A DNA stretch of 64,000 nt from Mycobacterium sp. (GCF_004298145.1 NZ_SCRH01000053.1:62001-126000); one strand, 5' to 3'. Shown: positions 24,082 through 31,997, numbered from the stretch's first letter. Numbers and translations: made by a program. Notes: a model not told the origin generated them from the letters alone.

Positions 24082-24114
24082 GCTGGCTACTACGAAACGC
24101 GCGAGAAGACGCAT
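24064..24114 (-). CDS. Putative leader peptide upstream of the LeuA-like gene
   Basis: An ATG at 24114 encodes 16 residues, MRLLARFVVASTRSGV, then TGA. It contains Leu-Leu (CTT CTC) and Val-Val (GTA GTA), branched-chain codons in a short space, and its last codons lie in a hairpin arm that competes with the next stem. It sits 75 bases before the LeuA-like gene on the same strand. Short leucine-rich ORFs ahead of leuA are known attenuator peptides in actinobacteria. Translation is not proven, and no strong Shine-Dalgarno was seen. Confidence 0.5.
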   Translation of the reverse strand: MRLLARFVVASTRSGV

Positions 24115-24213
24115 GAGCGTCGACACTAGACCCCTGCCGTCGGCTCCTGCAACTTCGGCTGACCGCACAAACGGGCCGTACAAAATAATATAGAAAATAA
24201 TACGAAAGGTTTG

Positions 24214-24239
24214 GTTTAAGTACGCTCCGCGGGGGGTAT
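24214..24239 (+). promoter_or_regulatory. SigF-type promoter for the small lipoprotein gene
   Basis: GTTT at 24214-24217 and GGGTAT at 24234-24239 are separated by 16 bases, an exact match to the mycobacterial SigF consensus GTTT-N15-17-GGGTAT. Transcription would begin about 24246-24250, giving a leader of about 50 bases to the ATG at 24299. Just upstream, 24181-24220 is strikingly AT-rich for this genome. SigF directs stress and stationary-phase genes. Confidence 0.7.
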
Positions 24240-24298
24240 GAGCCGAGCTACAGTCAATTAGACGACTGTTGAACTACCCTCACCCGAAAGGCACGTTC

Positions 24299-24463
24299 AT
24301 GAAGGCGGAGAGCACCAAGAAGACCCTCAAAGTTGCCGTCGCGGCCGTCGGGCTGGCCGCGACGTTGACACTACCGACCGGATGTGCGACTTCTGCAGCC
24401 ACCGGCGGTACCGGGCTCGGTACGGGCGGGTGCACCGTGAGCGCGCTAGGTATCTGCATTTAA
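24299..24463 (+). CDS. Small secreted, probably lipid-anchored, protein
   Basis: This 54-residue protein has a classical signal peptide: basic MKAESTKKTLK, then the hydrophobic VAVAAVGLAATLTL, then PTGC, a lipobox-like site at about residues 26-29. The mature part is only about 26 residues, rich in Gly, Thr and Ser, with two more cysteines in GGCTVSALGIC that could form a disulfide. The ATG is preceded by GAAAGG. The SigF-type promoter upstream suggests stress or stationary-phase expression. I do not recognise a family. Confidence 0.7.
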   Translation: MKAESTKKTLKVAVAAVGLAATLTLPTGCATSAATGGTGLGTGGCTVSALGICI

Positions 24464-24529
24464 ACGGTCGAACACAAGCGACCAGCCGGACCGCTGCGTG
24501 GGGGGCGGTCCCCGGCGGGCCTCTTGTTG

Positions 24530-25522
24530 TTATCCCGCCGGGCCCGGCGCCGGCTCGAACCGCAGATACGCCTGAATAGTCGTGCCGGTCGTGGTGGTGT
24601 GCGTGCGCACCAGGTCCGAAATGGCGTTGACCAGGTACAGGCCACGACTCGCGGGGCCGCGGGGGCCCGGGTCGAGGCGGCCCACCAGCGGATCGTCGAA
24701 CTGTCCGGTGTCTCGTGCCTCGCACACCAAATGCTCGTCGTCCTTCCAGAAGGCCAACCGGCAGGCGCCCCCCGTGTACATCAGGCTGTTGGTGGCCAGC
24801 TCGGTGGCGACCAATTGCAGATCCTCAATGCTCTCCTGGGAGAGCCCCATCCAGCCCGCGTAGTCGAGGGCGAAAGACCGCGCGGGCCGAAGGTCCGCCG
24901 ACTTGCGGACCATGTAGGTGACGGCCCCGGGATTGGCAGCCAACGGTTGGTTGCAACGCTGCAGGACTTGACCCGGCGCGTAGTCCGGGCTGTGCTGCAG
25001 CGCACCGCGTTTCCACAGCAGCGGGTGTGTCGCTCGCGCATCGGCCAGGACCTCATCGCCGAGCGCACTCGCGTCGTAGAGGCACAGGCTTGTCGCGGGG
25101 TACGCATCCATACCCGTGTTGACCAGCGCTTCGTGCTCGATGCAGGCGACGAACTCCTCCTCGGTGCGGCCCGGCCAAGCGAGTTGGCTGACGATCCGCA
25201 CCCGCCGATCCGGGTACTCGTCGATGAACGCGCCCTCCATCGCCATCAAACGGCTCGGGTTCCGTGCGACCACGGTGATGTCGGCCAGGTGCACGTCGGC
25301 GGGCAACGCGCCACCGGCGTACAACCCGCCTTGCAGCAGGGCCAGCGTCTCGGGGGGCACGGCAAGCAGCACCGCCTCGCCCGCTGCCAAACCGTCGCCG
25401 ACGAAGCGGCCCACCACGTCCAAAAACTCCTGCTGAGAGTGATAAATCAATGCGGAGTGGACGAAACCGTATTGTCTGGTTTCGGTATCCGCCGTCACTT
25501 CAGCGCTCTCGCTTTCGATCAC
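24530..25522 (-). CDS. MEDS sensory domain fused to an anti-sigma-factor-type ATPase
   Basis: This 330-residue protein has a MEDS (DcmR-type sensory) domain at about residues 18-190: GFVHSALIYHSQQEFLDVVGRFVGDGLAAGEAVLLAVPPE. The C-terminal part, about residues 215-325, is an RsbW-like HATPase: DLQLVATELATNSLMYTGG is the N-box, CEARDTG the G1 box, and GPASRGLYLVNAIS the G2 region. Such proteins bind sigma factors or phosphorylate anti-anti-sigma partners. It converges on the SigF-type lipoprotein gene, consistent with a link to SigF-family signalling, but the partner is unknown. Confidence 0.85.
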   Translation of the reverse strand: MIESESAEVTADTETRQYGFVHSALIYHSQQEFLDVVGRFVGDGLAAGEAVLLAVPPETLALLQGGLYAGGALPADVHLADITVVARNPSRLMAMEGAFIDEYPDRRVRIVSQLAWPGRTEEEFVACIEHEALVNTGMDAYPATSLCLYDASALGDEVLADARATHPLLWKRGALQHSPDYAPGQVLQRCNQPLAANPGAVTYMVRKSADLRPARSFALDYAGWMGLSQESIEDLQLVATELATNSLMYTGGACRLAFWKDDEHLVCEARDTGQFDDPLVGRLDPGPRGPASRGLYLVNAISDLVRTHTTTTGTTIQAYLRFEPAPGPAG

Positions 25523-25662
25523 TTACGCCAACCCCCTGCTGGATCGGCCGTCGCCTTTCCCCCCTTCCAATACCCCGGATGGGCCTTCCCTATGCGGCGC
25601 AACAGGTCACATTTGGGCACAACCGTGCGGACGGGACACTTCGATCGCGCTCGCTCGCGCGT

Positions 25663-27120
25663 CTAAAGCCACCAGGAGGCGGCGGCGTCGAGGTGACGAC
25701 GGAGGCGATAGCAGGCGACGCTCTCGTCGGCGGCCTCGAGCGCCTCGACAATCCGCAGGTGAGCGTGGTGGACGGCCAGCGCATCCGGCCAGGTCGGTGG
25801 CGCCTGCCCCGTGGTCGACCAGTGCCGGCGGAACAACTCGACGATGATCCGAAGGAACAGATCCAGCAGCGCGTTGCCGGCGAGTTGTGCCAATCCGACG
25901 TGGAAGTTGAACTCCTCCGCGATGGCCTGCCGCACTTCTTCGGGCGTGTGTTGCGAGTTTTCCGGCAACCCGAGCCGATGCGCGGCAAGGAATGCCGCCA
26001 CTTCGGGCTCGCCGAGCCGCTTGACGACCTTGGTGACGTTGTCGATCTCGATGGCGTCGCGGACGCGCCGCAAGTCTTCGCGGCTCGGGGCGCGGTACTG
26101 CAGGTACAAGGCGATCGTGTCGATGCTGGCCTGGGCCGCGGGTTCGGCGATGACGAGTCCGCCGCCGGGTCCGCGGCGCATGCGGGCGATCGAATGGTAT
26201 TCGAGCAGGCGCACCGCCTCGCGGAGCACCGCGCGGCTCACCCGGTAGCGCTCCAGCAGGGCCGTCTCGGTGCCGAAAACCGACCCCACGTGCCAGCCGC
26301 CGGCGGCGATGTCGTCGCCGATGGTGACGGCCAGCAGTTCGGCCAGCTTGCCCCGGGGCGCCTCGACATCGACCCGGCGCCGCCGCTTGCGCCCCCGGCT
26401 CTTGTCGCCGGGGTGATGCTGCTGCAGCCAGGCGGTGACCGACTCGACGTGCCGCTCGGACAGCGTCTTGGCGCGCGCCGAATCGCCGGCCGTGACGGCC
26501 GCGACGATCTCGGAGTGGTGGGCGTGCAGGTGGTCGACCGCCTCGATGGCCTCGGTCGCCGAGTCCGTTCGCGACGCCAGCGCGTAGCGCGTGGTGAGCC
26601 TCATCAAGACTTTGATAAACAGTTGCAGCACCGGGTTTTTGGATTGCTCGGCCAGCGCGATGTGGAATTCGTCGCGCGGAGCCGGTAGACCGGGCTTCCA
26701 CTGTTTCTCGGCGTCCAACACCGCTCGCAGCCGCGCGATGCCGGCTTCGTCGATGCGCTCGGCGGCGAGCGAGGCCGCCAACGGCTCGAGCACGAGTCGC
26801 GCGTTGAGCAGATCGCCCAGTGTCGTGCCCCGGTATTCGAGATAGATGACGACGGCGCGGGTGGCGGGCCCGGCGTCGGGCTCACAGATGTACAAGCCCC
26901 CGCCCCGGCCGCGGCGCATCCGGGCGACCTGGTGGTGTTCGACCAGGCGAACGGCCTCGCGCAGCACCGACCGGCTCACACCGAAGCGCTGTTGCAGAGC
27001 GGGTTCGGATCCCAGCGACTCGCCGACGGCCCAGCCGCGGCGGACGATGTCCGCTTCGATGTCCCGCGCGAGGATCGAAGCCAGTTTGTCCGCGCGGCCG
27101 GTTTTCGGCTCCCCACTCAT
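25663..27120 (-). CDS. Duplicated-domain FadR/GntR family regulator (Rv3060c-like)
   Basis: This 485-residue protein is two FadR-type regulators in one chain. Each half has a winged helix-turn-helix followed by an FCD effector domain. The first DNA-binding region is FGVSRSVLREAVRLVEHHQVARMRRGRGGGLYI near residues 45-78, and the second is YRVSRAVLREAVRLLEYHSIARMRRGPGGGLVI near residues 285-317, almost identical in register. The FCD halves have NARLVLEPLAA and VRDAIEIDNVT with later His-containing helices. A single chain would act as a built-in dimer. The gene is next to acyl-CoA enzymes that it probably regulates. A TTGAGCTCAA palindrome abuts the ATG. Confidence 0.92.
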   Translation of the reverse strand: MSGEPKTGRADKLASILARDIEADIVRRGWAVGESLGSEPALQQRFGVSRSVLREAVRLVEHHQVARMRRGRGGGLYICEPDAGPATRAVVIYLEYRGTTLGDLLNARLVLEPLAASLAAERIDEAGIARLRAVLDAEKQWKPGLPAPRDEFHIALAEQSKNPVLQLFIKVLMRLTTRYALASRTDSATEAIEAVDHLHAHHSEIVAAVTAGDSARAKTLSERHVESVTAWLQQHHPGDKSRGRKRRRRVDVEAPRGKLAELLAVTIGDDIAAGGWHVGSVFGTETALLERYRVSRAVLREAVRLLEYHSIARMRRGPGGGLVIAEPAAQASIDTIALYLQYRAPSREDLRRVRDAIEIDNVTKVVKRLGEPEVAAFLAAHRLGLPENSQHTPEEVRQAIAEEFNFHVGLAQLAGNALLDLFLRIIVELFRRHWSTTGQAPPTWPDALAVHHAHLRIVEALEAADESVACYRLRRHLDAAASWWL

Positions 27121-27130
27121 TTGAGCTCAA
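27121..27130. promoter_or_regulatory. TTGAGCTCAA palindrome abutting the GntR start codon
   Basis: A perfect 10-bp palindrome directly adjoins the ATG at 27120-27118. Only 22 bases separate this gene from the end of the upstream thiolase-like gene. It could be an autoregulatory site, but ten bases is short enough to occur by chance. Confidence 0.3.
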
Positions 27131-27142
27131 CCACGCTCTGGC

Positions 27143-28336
27143 TCAACAGGTGAGCAGCATGCACCCCGCGACGGGCCCACCGCCGACGGACACCACACCG
27201 ACCTCCGGGCGGCGCGACACCTGACGCTCCCCCGCGTCACCGCGCAATTGCAGGCACCCTTCGTGCAGTGCCCAGTAGCCGTGCATGCGCCCCGCCGAGA
27301 GTTGACCGCCGTAGGTGTTCAGCGGCAGCACGCCGTCGCGGGCGATCCGCTCCCCGCCCTCGACGAAGGGTCCGGCCTCGCCGTCGCCGCAGACCCCGAG
27401 GGCTTCCAGCCACGCCAGCGTGAGAAACGTGAATCCGTCGTACAACTGGGCGACGTCGAGGTCGGCCGGTTTCAGCTCGGTCCGTGACCACATCTGCGCC
27501 GCGGCATCCGACATCGCCATCTTCGGGTAGTCGGCGCGGTGAAACCAGCCACCGGCGCCGTCGGATCCGCCGATCGCCGCCACTTTCACCGCGCGGTGCG
27601 GACAGTCGGCGGCGTACTCCGCATGGGACACCACCACCGCGATCGAGCCGTCGATCGGGACATCGCAGTCCAGCAGCCCCAGTGGGGTGGATACCAGTCG
27701 CGCGCCCAGGTAGTCGGCCATCGTCATCGGGTCGCGGTACACCGCACGGGAATTCAACGCGGCGTTGCGCCTGCCGTTCAGTGCCACCCACCCGAGCTGC
27801 TCTTTGGTGGTCCCGTACAGCTCCATGTGGCGACGGCAATTGAGCGCCAGCCAGTTGGCGGCGGAGTAGGCGTGGGCCGCCACCAGATCGTTGACGTCGT
27901 CCATCGCGCCGACGGCGGGCTTCGGCTCGCCTTCGGGTGTCTCGAACATCCGCGCCAGCGGCGGGGCGGGGGCGTTCTCGTCCTGCTTGACCGGGACGGT
28001 GCCGCCGAGCATCTGGATCGTCCGATACACCACCACGTGCCGGGCGCGGCGTTCGGCGACCGCGCGACATGCCGACATCACCGGGGAAAGCAGGCCGCCG
28101 GTGCCGAAACCAGACCCGCAGTCGGCGGCCTCGATGCGCAGCCGGGCGTTGACGTCTTCGGCGGGTGTGTCGCCCAGCGTCGCGATGCCATCGATGTCGG
28201 TCGCGGTCAGTCCGGCGTCCTCGATGGCCGCGCGCACCGCCTCCATCGTCAGCTCCACACCCGGGATGCCGGTGCGACGGCCGATCCGGGAGATCCCGAT
28301 GCCGGACAAGATCGCGTCCTTTTCGAAATGCGTCAT
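27143..28336 (-). CDS. Thiolase-like (SCPx-type) protein, acetyl-CoA acetyltransferase family
   Basis: This 397-residue protein has the non-decarboxylating thiolase fold of the SCP-x/lipid-transfer type. It starts KDAILSGIGISRIGRRTGIPGVELTMEAVRAAIEDAGL. GDTPAEDVNAR and GSGFGTGGLLSPVMSACRAV occupy the first catalytic region, with the cysteine displaced from the usual spot, and LNTYGGQLSAGRMHGYW holds the late Gly/His loop. Such proteins, like Ltp2, pair with a DUF35 protein to act as aldolases or thiolases on sterol side-chain CoA esters. A DUF35 gene is divergent just upstream. ATG at 28336 is chosen over GTG at 28342. Confidence 0.85.
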   Translation of the reverse strand: MTHFEKDAILSGIGISRIGRRTGIPGVELTMEAVRAAIEDAGLTATDIDGIATLGDTPAEDVNARLRIEAADCGSGFGTGGLLSPVMSACRAVAERRARHVVVYRTIQMLGGTVPVKQDENAPAPPLARMFETPEGEPKPAVGAMDDVNDLVAAHAYSAANWLALNCRRHMELYGTTKEQLGWVALNGRRNAALNSRAVYRDPMTMADYLGARLVSTPLGLLDCDVPIDGSIAVVVSHAEYAADCPHRAVKVAAIGGSDGAGGWFHRADYPKMAMSDAAAQMWSRTELKPADLDVAQLYDGFTFLTLAWLEALGVCGDGEAGPFVEGGERIARDGVLPLNTYGGQLSAGRMHGYWALHEGCLQLRGDAGERQVSRRPEVGVVSVGGGPVAGCMLLTC

Positions 28337-28381
28337 GTACACCGCCCGTCAGACCACACCGTCGCCGTGTCGAATCTATTG

Positions 28382-28389
28382 AGTGTACT
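28382..28389. promoter_or_regulatory. AGTGTACT motif in the thiolase/DUF35 promoter
   Basis: The sequence TTGAGTGTACTG lies in the 62-base gap between the divergent thiolase-like and DUF35 genes. The same GAGTGTACT recurs at 31078-31086 upstream of fadE22. AGT-NN-ACT has the form of a short FadR/GntR site, and a FadR-type regulator is encoded at 25663-27120. Two eight-base matches only. Confidence 0.35.
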
Positions 28390-28398
28390 GTATTCGTC

Positions 28399-28734
28399 GT
28401 GTCAGACGGGCCGCTGCTCATCGAGTACTGCGACGACTGTGCGCGCTGGGTGCACCCGGCGAGCGGCGAATGCCGCGAGTGCGGGAGATCGCTGGTCGCG
28501 CGAGAGGTCTCCGGGCGCGGCACGGTATTCACCTACACCGTCAACCATCACCCGTACAACCCGGAGATCCCCACCCCCTACGTCATCGCCATCGTCGAAC
28601 TCGCCGAACAGAACGGCCTGCGAGTAGCCGCCAATATCGTTGGCTGCGAACCGGATTCGGTGACCTGCGGGATGCCGGTCACGCTCCGTCCGGAGCGGGA
28701 CGGCGGCGGCGCACCGCAGTTCGCGCCGGTTTGA
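28399..28734 (+). CDS. DUF35 OB-fold/zinc-ribbon acyl-CoA-associated protein
   Basis: This 111-residue protein has an N-terminal rubredoxin-like zinc ribbon, CDDCARWVHPASGECREC, with two C-x2-C pairs at residues 11-14 and 25-28. An OB-fold follows, with TVNHHPYNPEIPTPYVIAIVELAEQ. DUF35 proteins dock onto thiolase-like partners, as in the ChsH2-Ltp2 sterol side-chain system. The thiolase-like gene is divergent next door, so the two probably form one complex. GTG at 28399 is the first start in a frame that fits the family. Confidence 0.85.
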   Translation: MSDGPLLIEYCDDCARWVHPASGECRECGRSLVAREVSGRGTVFTYTVNHHPYNPEIPTPYVIAIVELAEQNGLRVAANIVGCEPDSVTCGMPVTLRPERDGGGAPQFAPV

Positions 28735-28761
28735 TCTGCGCGGGCAGCCAGGAACCGGAAG

Positions 28762-30948
28762 TTAGTTGATCAGCGGGTCACGCGGCATACCGAGAATCCG
28801 CTCGGCGATCTGATTGCGGGTCACCTCCGAGGTGCCGCCGGCGATCGCCATGCCGCGGGCCCCCATCATCAGCCGGCCGGCCAGGGCGCCCGGCCCGTCG
28901 AGCAGTGCGACCTCGGGGCCCAGCAGCGCCGCCATGATCGCGGCGCCTTCCACCATGTGATCGGCCAGCTTCAGCTTGGTGACGTTGCCCTCCGGCCCGG
29001 GGCCCGCTCCCTCGACACTCCGCGCGACGCGACGCAGATTCAGCAGGCGCAGTGCGGATTCCCCGGCGAGGTACGCCCCCACCCGAACTTCCCCGCCCGC
29101 CAACCGATCCGGTCGTTCCCGGGTCAGCTGCACCAGTTGCGCGGCCAGCCCTTCGTAGAACGACCCGCTACCACCGATGCTGACCCGCTCGTTGCCCAGC
29201 GTCGCGCGTGCGACCGTCCAACCGGAGTTGGGCGTTCCGACGACGTCTTCGTCGGGCACGAACAGGTCGTTGAAGAAGACCTCGTTGAAGTCCGAACCGC
29301 CGGTGATCTGTCGCAGCGGCCGCACCTCGACCTCGGGCGCCTTCATGTCGACGATCACCGTGGTGATGCCGGCATGCTTGGGGGCGTCGGGGTCGGTGCG
29401 CACCGTGGCCAGACCGCGCGCGCAGTAGTGCGCACCGCTGGTCCACACCTTCTGGCCGTTGATCTTCCAGCCACCGTCGACCCGGGTGGCACGCGTCTTG
29501 ATGGACGCCGCGTCCGAGCCGGCGTCGGGCTCGGAGAACAGCTGGCACCAGATCTCGTCCTTGCGCAGCGCCTTCTCCACGAATCGTTCTATCTGCCAAG
29601 GCGTTCCGTGCTGGATCAGGGTCAGGATCACCCAGCTGGTGATCCCGTAGTCGGGCCGCTTGATACCGGCCGCGCGGAACTCCTCCTCGATCACCAGCTG
29701 CTCGACGGCGTCGGCCGCGCGCCCCCATGGCTTGGGCCAGTGCGGCATCACGTAGCCGGTCTCGATCAGCTTGTCGCGCTGGGCATCCTTGTCCAGGGCG
29801 GCGATCTCGGTGGCGTCGGCGCGGACGCGGGTGCGCAATTCTTCAGCCTCGGGCGGCAGGTCGAGGCTGTTCTCGCGGACGGCGCCGGCGGCGGTGCGCT
29901 CGAAGACGTCGCGGGCCGGGGCCTGAGGGCCACTGCCACCGAACAGCGCCGTGGTCACCACCGCGCGGCGCAGGTGCAGATGCGCGTCGTGTTCCCAGGT
30001 GAAGCCGATGCCGCCGTGCACCTGAATGTTCAGTTCGGCGTTGCGGACGTAGGCCGGCAACGCCAGCGCCGCGGCCACCGCGGCGCTGAGGCGGAATTGC
30101 GCCTCCTCCTCCGAGGTGTCCTCGCCCGCCGCGCGGGCGGCGTCCCAGACGGCGGCGATCCCGGACTCCGCGCCCACCAGCATGTTCGCGCAGTGATGCT
30201 TGACCGCTTGGAATGTGGCGATGGTGCGCCCGAATTGCTGCCGCACCTTGGCGTAGTCGACGGCGGCGTCGACGCAGTCCGATGCGCCGCCCACCGCCTC
30301 GGCGGCCAGCAAGGTTCGGGCCCGGGCCAGCGCCGATTGCCGCGCCCCCGCCAGGATGTCGTCGTCGGACACCCGCACGTTCTGCAGACGAACCCGCCCG
30401 GATCGCCGTGTCGGATCGAAGTTTTCCGGCACGTCGACCGAGACGCCCTCGCGGCCGCGTTCGAGCACCAGCACGTCGTCGCCCGCGGCGATCAGCAGCA
30501 GCTCGGCAAGCCCGGCGCCCAACACGATTCCGGCCTCGCCGTTCGCGACACCGTCGGCGATCTGTACCTGGCCGTCCAGGCCGGTGCCCGCGGTGACGGT
30601 TCCGTCGACCAGGCCGGGCAGCAGTCGCGACTTCTGTTCGGCCGTACCGTCTTTGGCGATCACGGCGGAGGCGATCACGGTGGGCACGAACGGTCCCGGC
30701 GCTACCGCGCGACCGAGCTCTTCGATCACGACCACGAGTTCGGGCAGCCCGAACCCTGAGCCGCCGTACTCCTCGTCGACGTGCAGGCCGAGCCACCCCA
30801 GCTCGACGAGGTTCTGCCAGAATCCGGGGCGGGGCTCGTCGGTGGCGTCGAGCAGCGCTCGCGCCGCCCAGCGCGCCTTCTGCGCGGTCAAGAACCCGCG
30901 AGCCACCTCGGCGAGTTCACGATGGTCGTCGGTTAATGCGATACCCAT
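28762..30948 (-). CDS. fadE22: Fused two-domain acyl-CoA dehydrogenase FadE22-like
   Basis: This 728-residue protein consists of two acyl-CoA dehydrogenase modules in tandem. The first (about 1-370) has the N-terminal helical domain LGWLGLHVDEEYGGSGFGLPELVVVIEELGRA and a C-terminal part with QQFGRTIATFQAVKHHCANM and QVHGGIGFTWEHDAHLHLRR. The second (about 385-728) has WPKPWGRAADAVEQLVIEEEF, the substrate loop CQLFSEPDAGSDAASIKTRA, and RGMAIAGGTSEVTRNQIAERILGMPRDP at the end. In mycobacteria such enzymes often form alpha2beta2 complexes from separate genes; here both parts are fused. It oxidises an acyl-CoA, probably a large or sterol-derived one. Confidence 0.9.
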   Translation of the reverse strand: MGIALTDDHRELAEVARGFLTAQKARWAARALLDATDEPRPGFWQNLVELGWLGLHVDEEYGGSGFGLPELVVVIEELGRAVAPGPFVPTVIASAVIAKDGTAEQKSRLLPGLVDGTVTAGTGLDGQVQIADGVANGEAGIVLGAGLAELLLIAAGDDVLVLERGREGVSVDVPENFDPTRRSGRVRLQNVRVSDDDILAGARQSALARARTLLAAEAVGGASDCVDAAVDYAKVRQQFGRTIATFQAVKHHCANMLVGAESGIAAVWDAARAAGEDTSEEEAQFRLSAAVAAALALPAYVRNAELNIQVHGGIGFTWEHDAHLHLRRAVVTTALFGGSGPQAPARDVFERTAAGAVRENSLDLPPEAEELRTRVRADATEIAALDKDAQRDKLIETGYVMPHWPKPWGRAADAVEQLVIEEEFRAAGIKRPDYGITSWVILTLIQHGTPWQIERFVEKALRKDEIWCQLFSEPDAGSDAASIKTRATRVDGGWKINGQKVWTSGAHYCARGLATVRTDPDAPKHAGITTVIVDMKAPEVEVRPLRQITGGSDFNEVFFNDLFVPDEDVVGTPNSGWTVARATLGNERVSIGGSGSFYEGLAAQLVQLTRERPDRLAGGEVRVGAYLAGESALRLLNLRRVARSVEGAGPGPEGNVTKLKLADHMVEGAAIMAALLGPEVALLDGPGALAGRLMMGARGMAIAGGTSEVTRNQIAERILGMPRDPLIN

Positions 30949-30987
30949 GAGGGCCCTCCTCGCGCCGCATGCCAGCCGGGTGTGATC

Positions 30988-31066
30988 GCCCCGCTCCCCC
31001 TCGAACCGCTGCGCGGTCCGCGGAGCCGAAGCTGGGTGCCTGCCCCGCTTCGAGGGGAAGCGGGGC
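30988..31066. repeat. 18-bp long-arm inverted repeat between the SDR and fadE22 genes
   Basis: GCCCCGCTCCCCCTCGAA at 30988-31005 faces TTCGAGGGGAAGCGGGGC at 31049-31066, matching at 17 of 18 positions with a 43-base loop that has its own short stem. It lies in the 168 bases after the SDR stop and before the fadE22 start on the same strand, so it could end SDR transcription. No T-run is present. The AGTGTACT motif follows at 31079. Confidence 0.6.
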
Positions 31067-31078
31067 GGCTGCCTAAAG

Positions 31079-31086
31079 AGTGTACT
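31079..31086. promoter_or_regulatory. AGTGTACT motif upstream of fadE22
   Basis: AAGAGTGTACTTAAT lies about 130 bases before the fadE22 start and just beyond the SDR stop. The core matches the motif at 28382-28389 between the thiolase-like and DUF35 genes. If real, it ties fadE22 to the same regulator, most simply the neighbouring GntR protein. Confidence 0.35.
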
Positions 31087-31116
31087 TAATGCGGGGAGGG
31101 CCCCAACGGGGGGCGG

Positions 31117-31884
31117 CTACTTGGGCGCGAACCGCTGCCCGGCGTCCAGCCGCAGGCATTGGCCGTTGAGCATCGGGTTGTCCACGATGGCGGCCACCAG
31201 CTTGGCGTACTCCTCGGGACGGCCCAGGCGCTTCGGGAAGGCCGCGTCCTTGGTCAGCGCCGCCGCGAATTCGTCCGGAATGCCCTGGGTCAGACCCGTC
31301 GCGAAAAGGCTCGGGGCGATCCCCAGCACCCTGATGCCCACCGAACCCAGGTCACGCGCCATGGTCAGGCACATCCCGGCGATCCCCGCCTTGGCGGCGG
31401 TGTAGGCGACCTGCCCGATCTGCCCTTCGAAGGCCGCGATCGAAGCGGTGTTGATGATGACGCCACGCTCCCCCGTGTCGGGGTCCTCGGGCTCGTTCTT
31501 CGCCATGTGCGCGGCGGCCAGCCGGCTGATGTTGAAGGTGGCGATCAGGTTGAGGTCGATCACCGACTGGAAGGATTCGAGGTCGTGCGGGCCGGACTTG
31601 GTCAGCGTCCGCTTGGCGATGCCGCCACCCGCGGTGGTGATCACGACATGCAGGCCGCCGAGCTTGTCGACCGCGGCCTGCAGCGTCTCCTCGGTGCCGG
31701 TGAAGTCGGTGACGTCGACGGGGTAGAAGGTACCGCCGATGCCCTCGGCAACCGTCTTGCCGTCGGAGCCCTCGCGGTCGAGCACCGCGACGTCCGCGCC
31801 GCGTTCGTGCAGCAGCTCGGCGCTGGCACGACCCATTCCCGACGCGCCGCCGATGACGACGACCTTCTTCCCGTTGATCTCCAT
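31117..31884 (-). CDS. SDR family 3-hydroxyacyl-CoA dehydrogenase-like (HSD10 type)
   Basis: This 255-residue SDR begins MEINGKKVVVIGGASGMGRASAELL (NAD-binding GxxxGxG) and has VDVTDFTGTEETLQ, the catalytic Ser in INTASIAAFEGQIGQ and Tyr-Lys in YTAAKAGIAGM, ending in LGRPEEYAKLVAAIVDNPMLNGQCLRLDAGQRF. This pattern is that of type II 3-hydroxyacyl-CoA dehydrogenase. It fits beta-oxidation with the adjacent fadE22, thiolase-like and DUF35 genes. It is not between fadE22 and ligB in the M. tuberculosis order as remembered. Confidence 0.87.
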   Translation of the reverse strand: MEINGKKVVVIGGASGMGRASAELLHERGADVAVLDREGSDGKTVAEGIGGTFYPVDVTDFTGTEETLQAAVDKLGGLHVVITTAGGGIAKRTLTKSGPHDLESFQSVIDLNLIATFNISRLAAAHMAKNEPEDPDTGERGVIINTASIAAFEGQIGQVAYTAAKAGIAGMCLTMARDLGSVGIRVLGIAPSLFATGLTQGIPDEFAAALTKDAAFPKRLGRPEEYAKLVAAIVDNPMLNGQCLRLDAGQRFAPK

Positions 31885-31926
31885 CCGGACCTCCCATTTT
31901 TAGGCTTGTCAGATTCCATGCAATCT

Positions 31927-31936
31927 GTAACGTTAC
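31927..31936. promoter_or_regulatory. GTAACGTTAC palindrome between SDR and ligB
   Basis: A perfect 10-bp palindrome lies 43 bases upstream of the SDR start and about 60 bases before ligB. It is a plausible operator for the SDR promoter. No regulator gene in this gap points to it. Confidence 0.3.
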
Positions 31937-31997
31937 GTAGGCACGCTAGCGCGTCCGCTCCGGACGCTTGTCACCGAGCCATGCCAAGCTGGCAAAC

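Noticed and set aside
31021..31116. tRNA or small RNA in the GC-rich hairpin region upstream of fadE22
   Set aside because: No cloverleaf, no T-loop sequence and no CCA; only the long-arm inverted repeat is seen.
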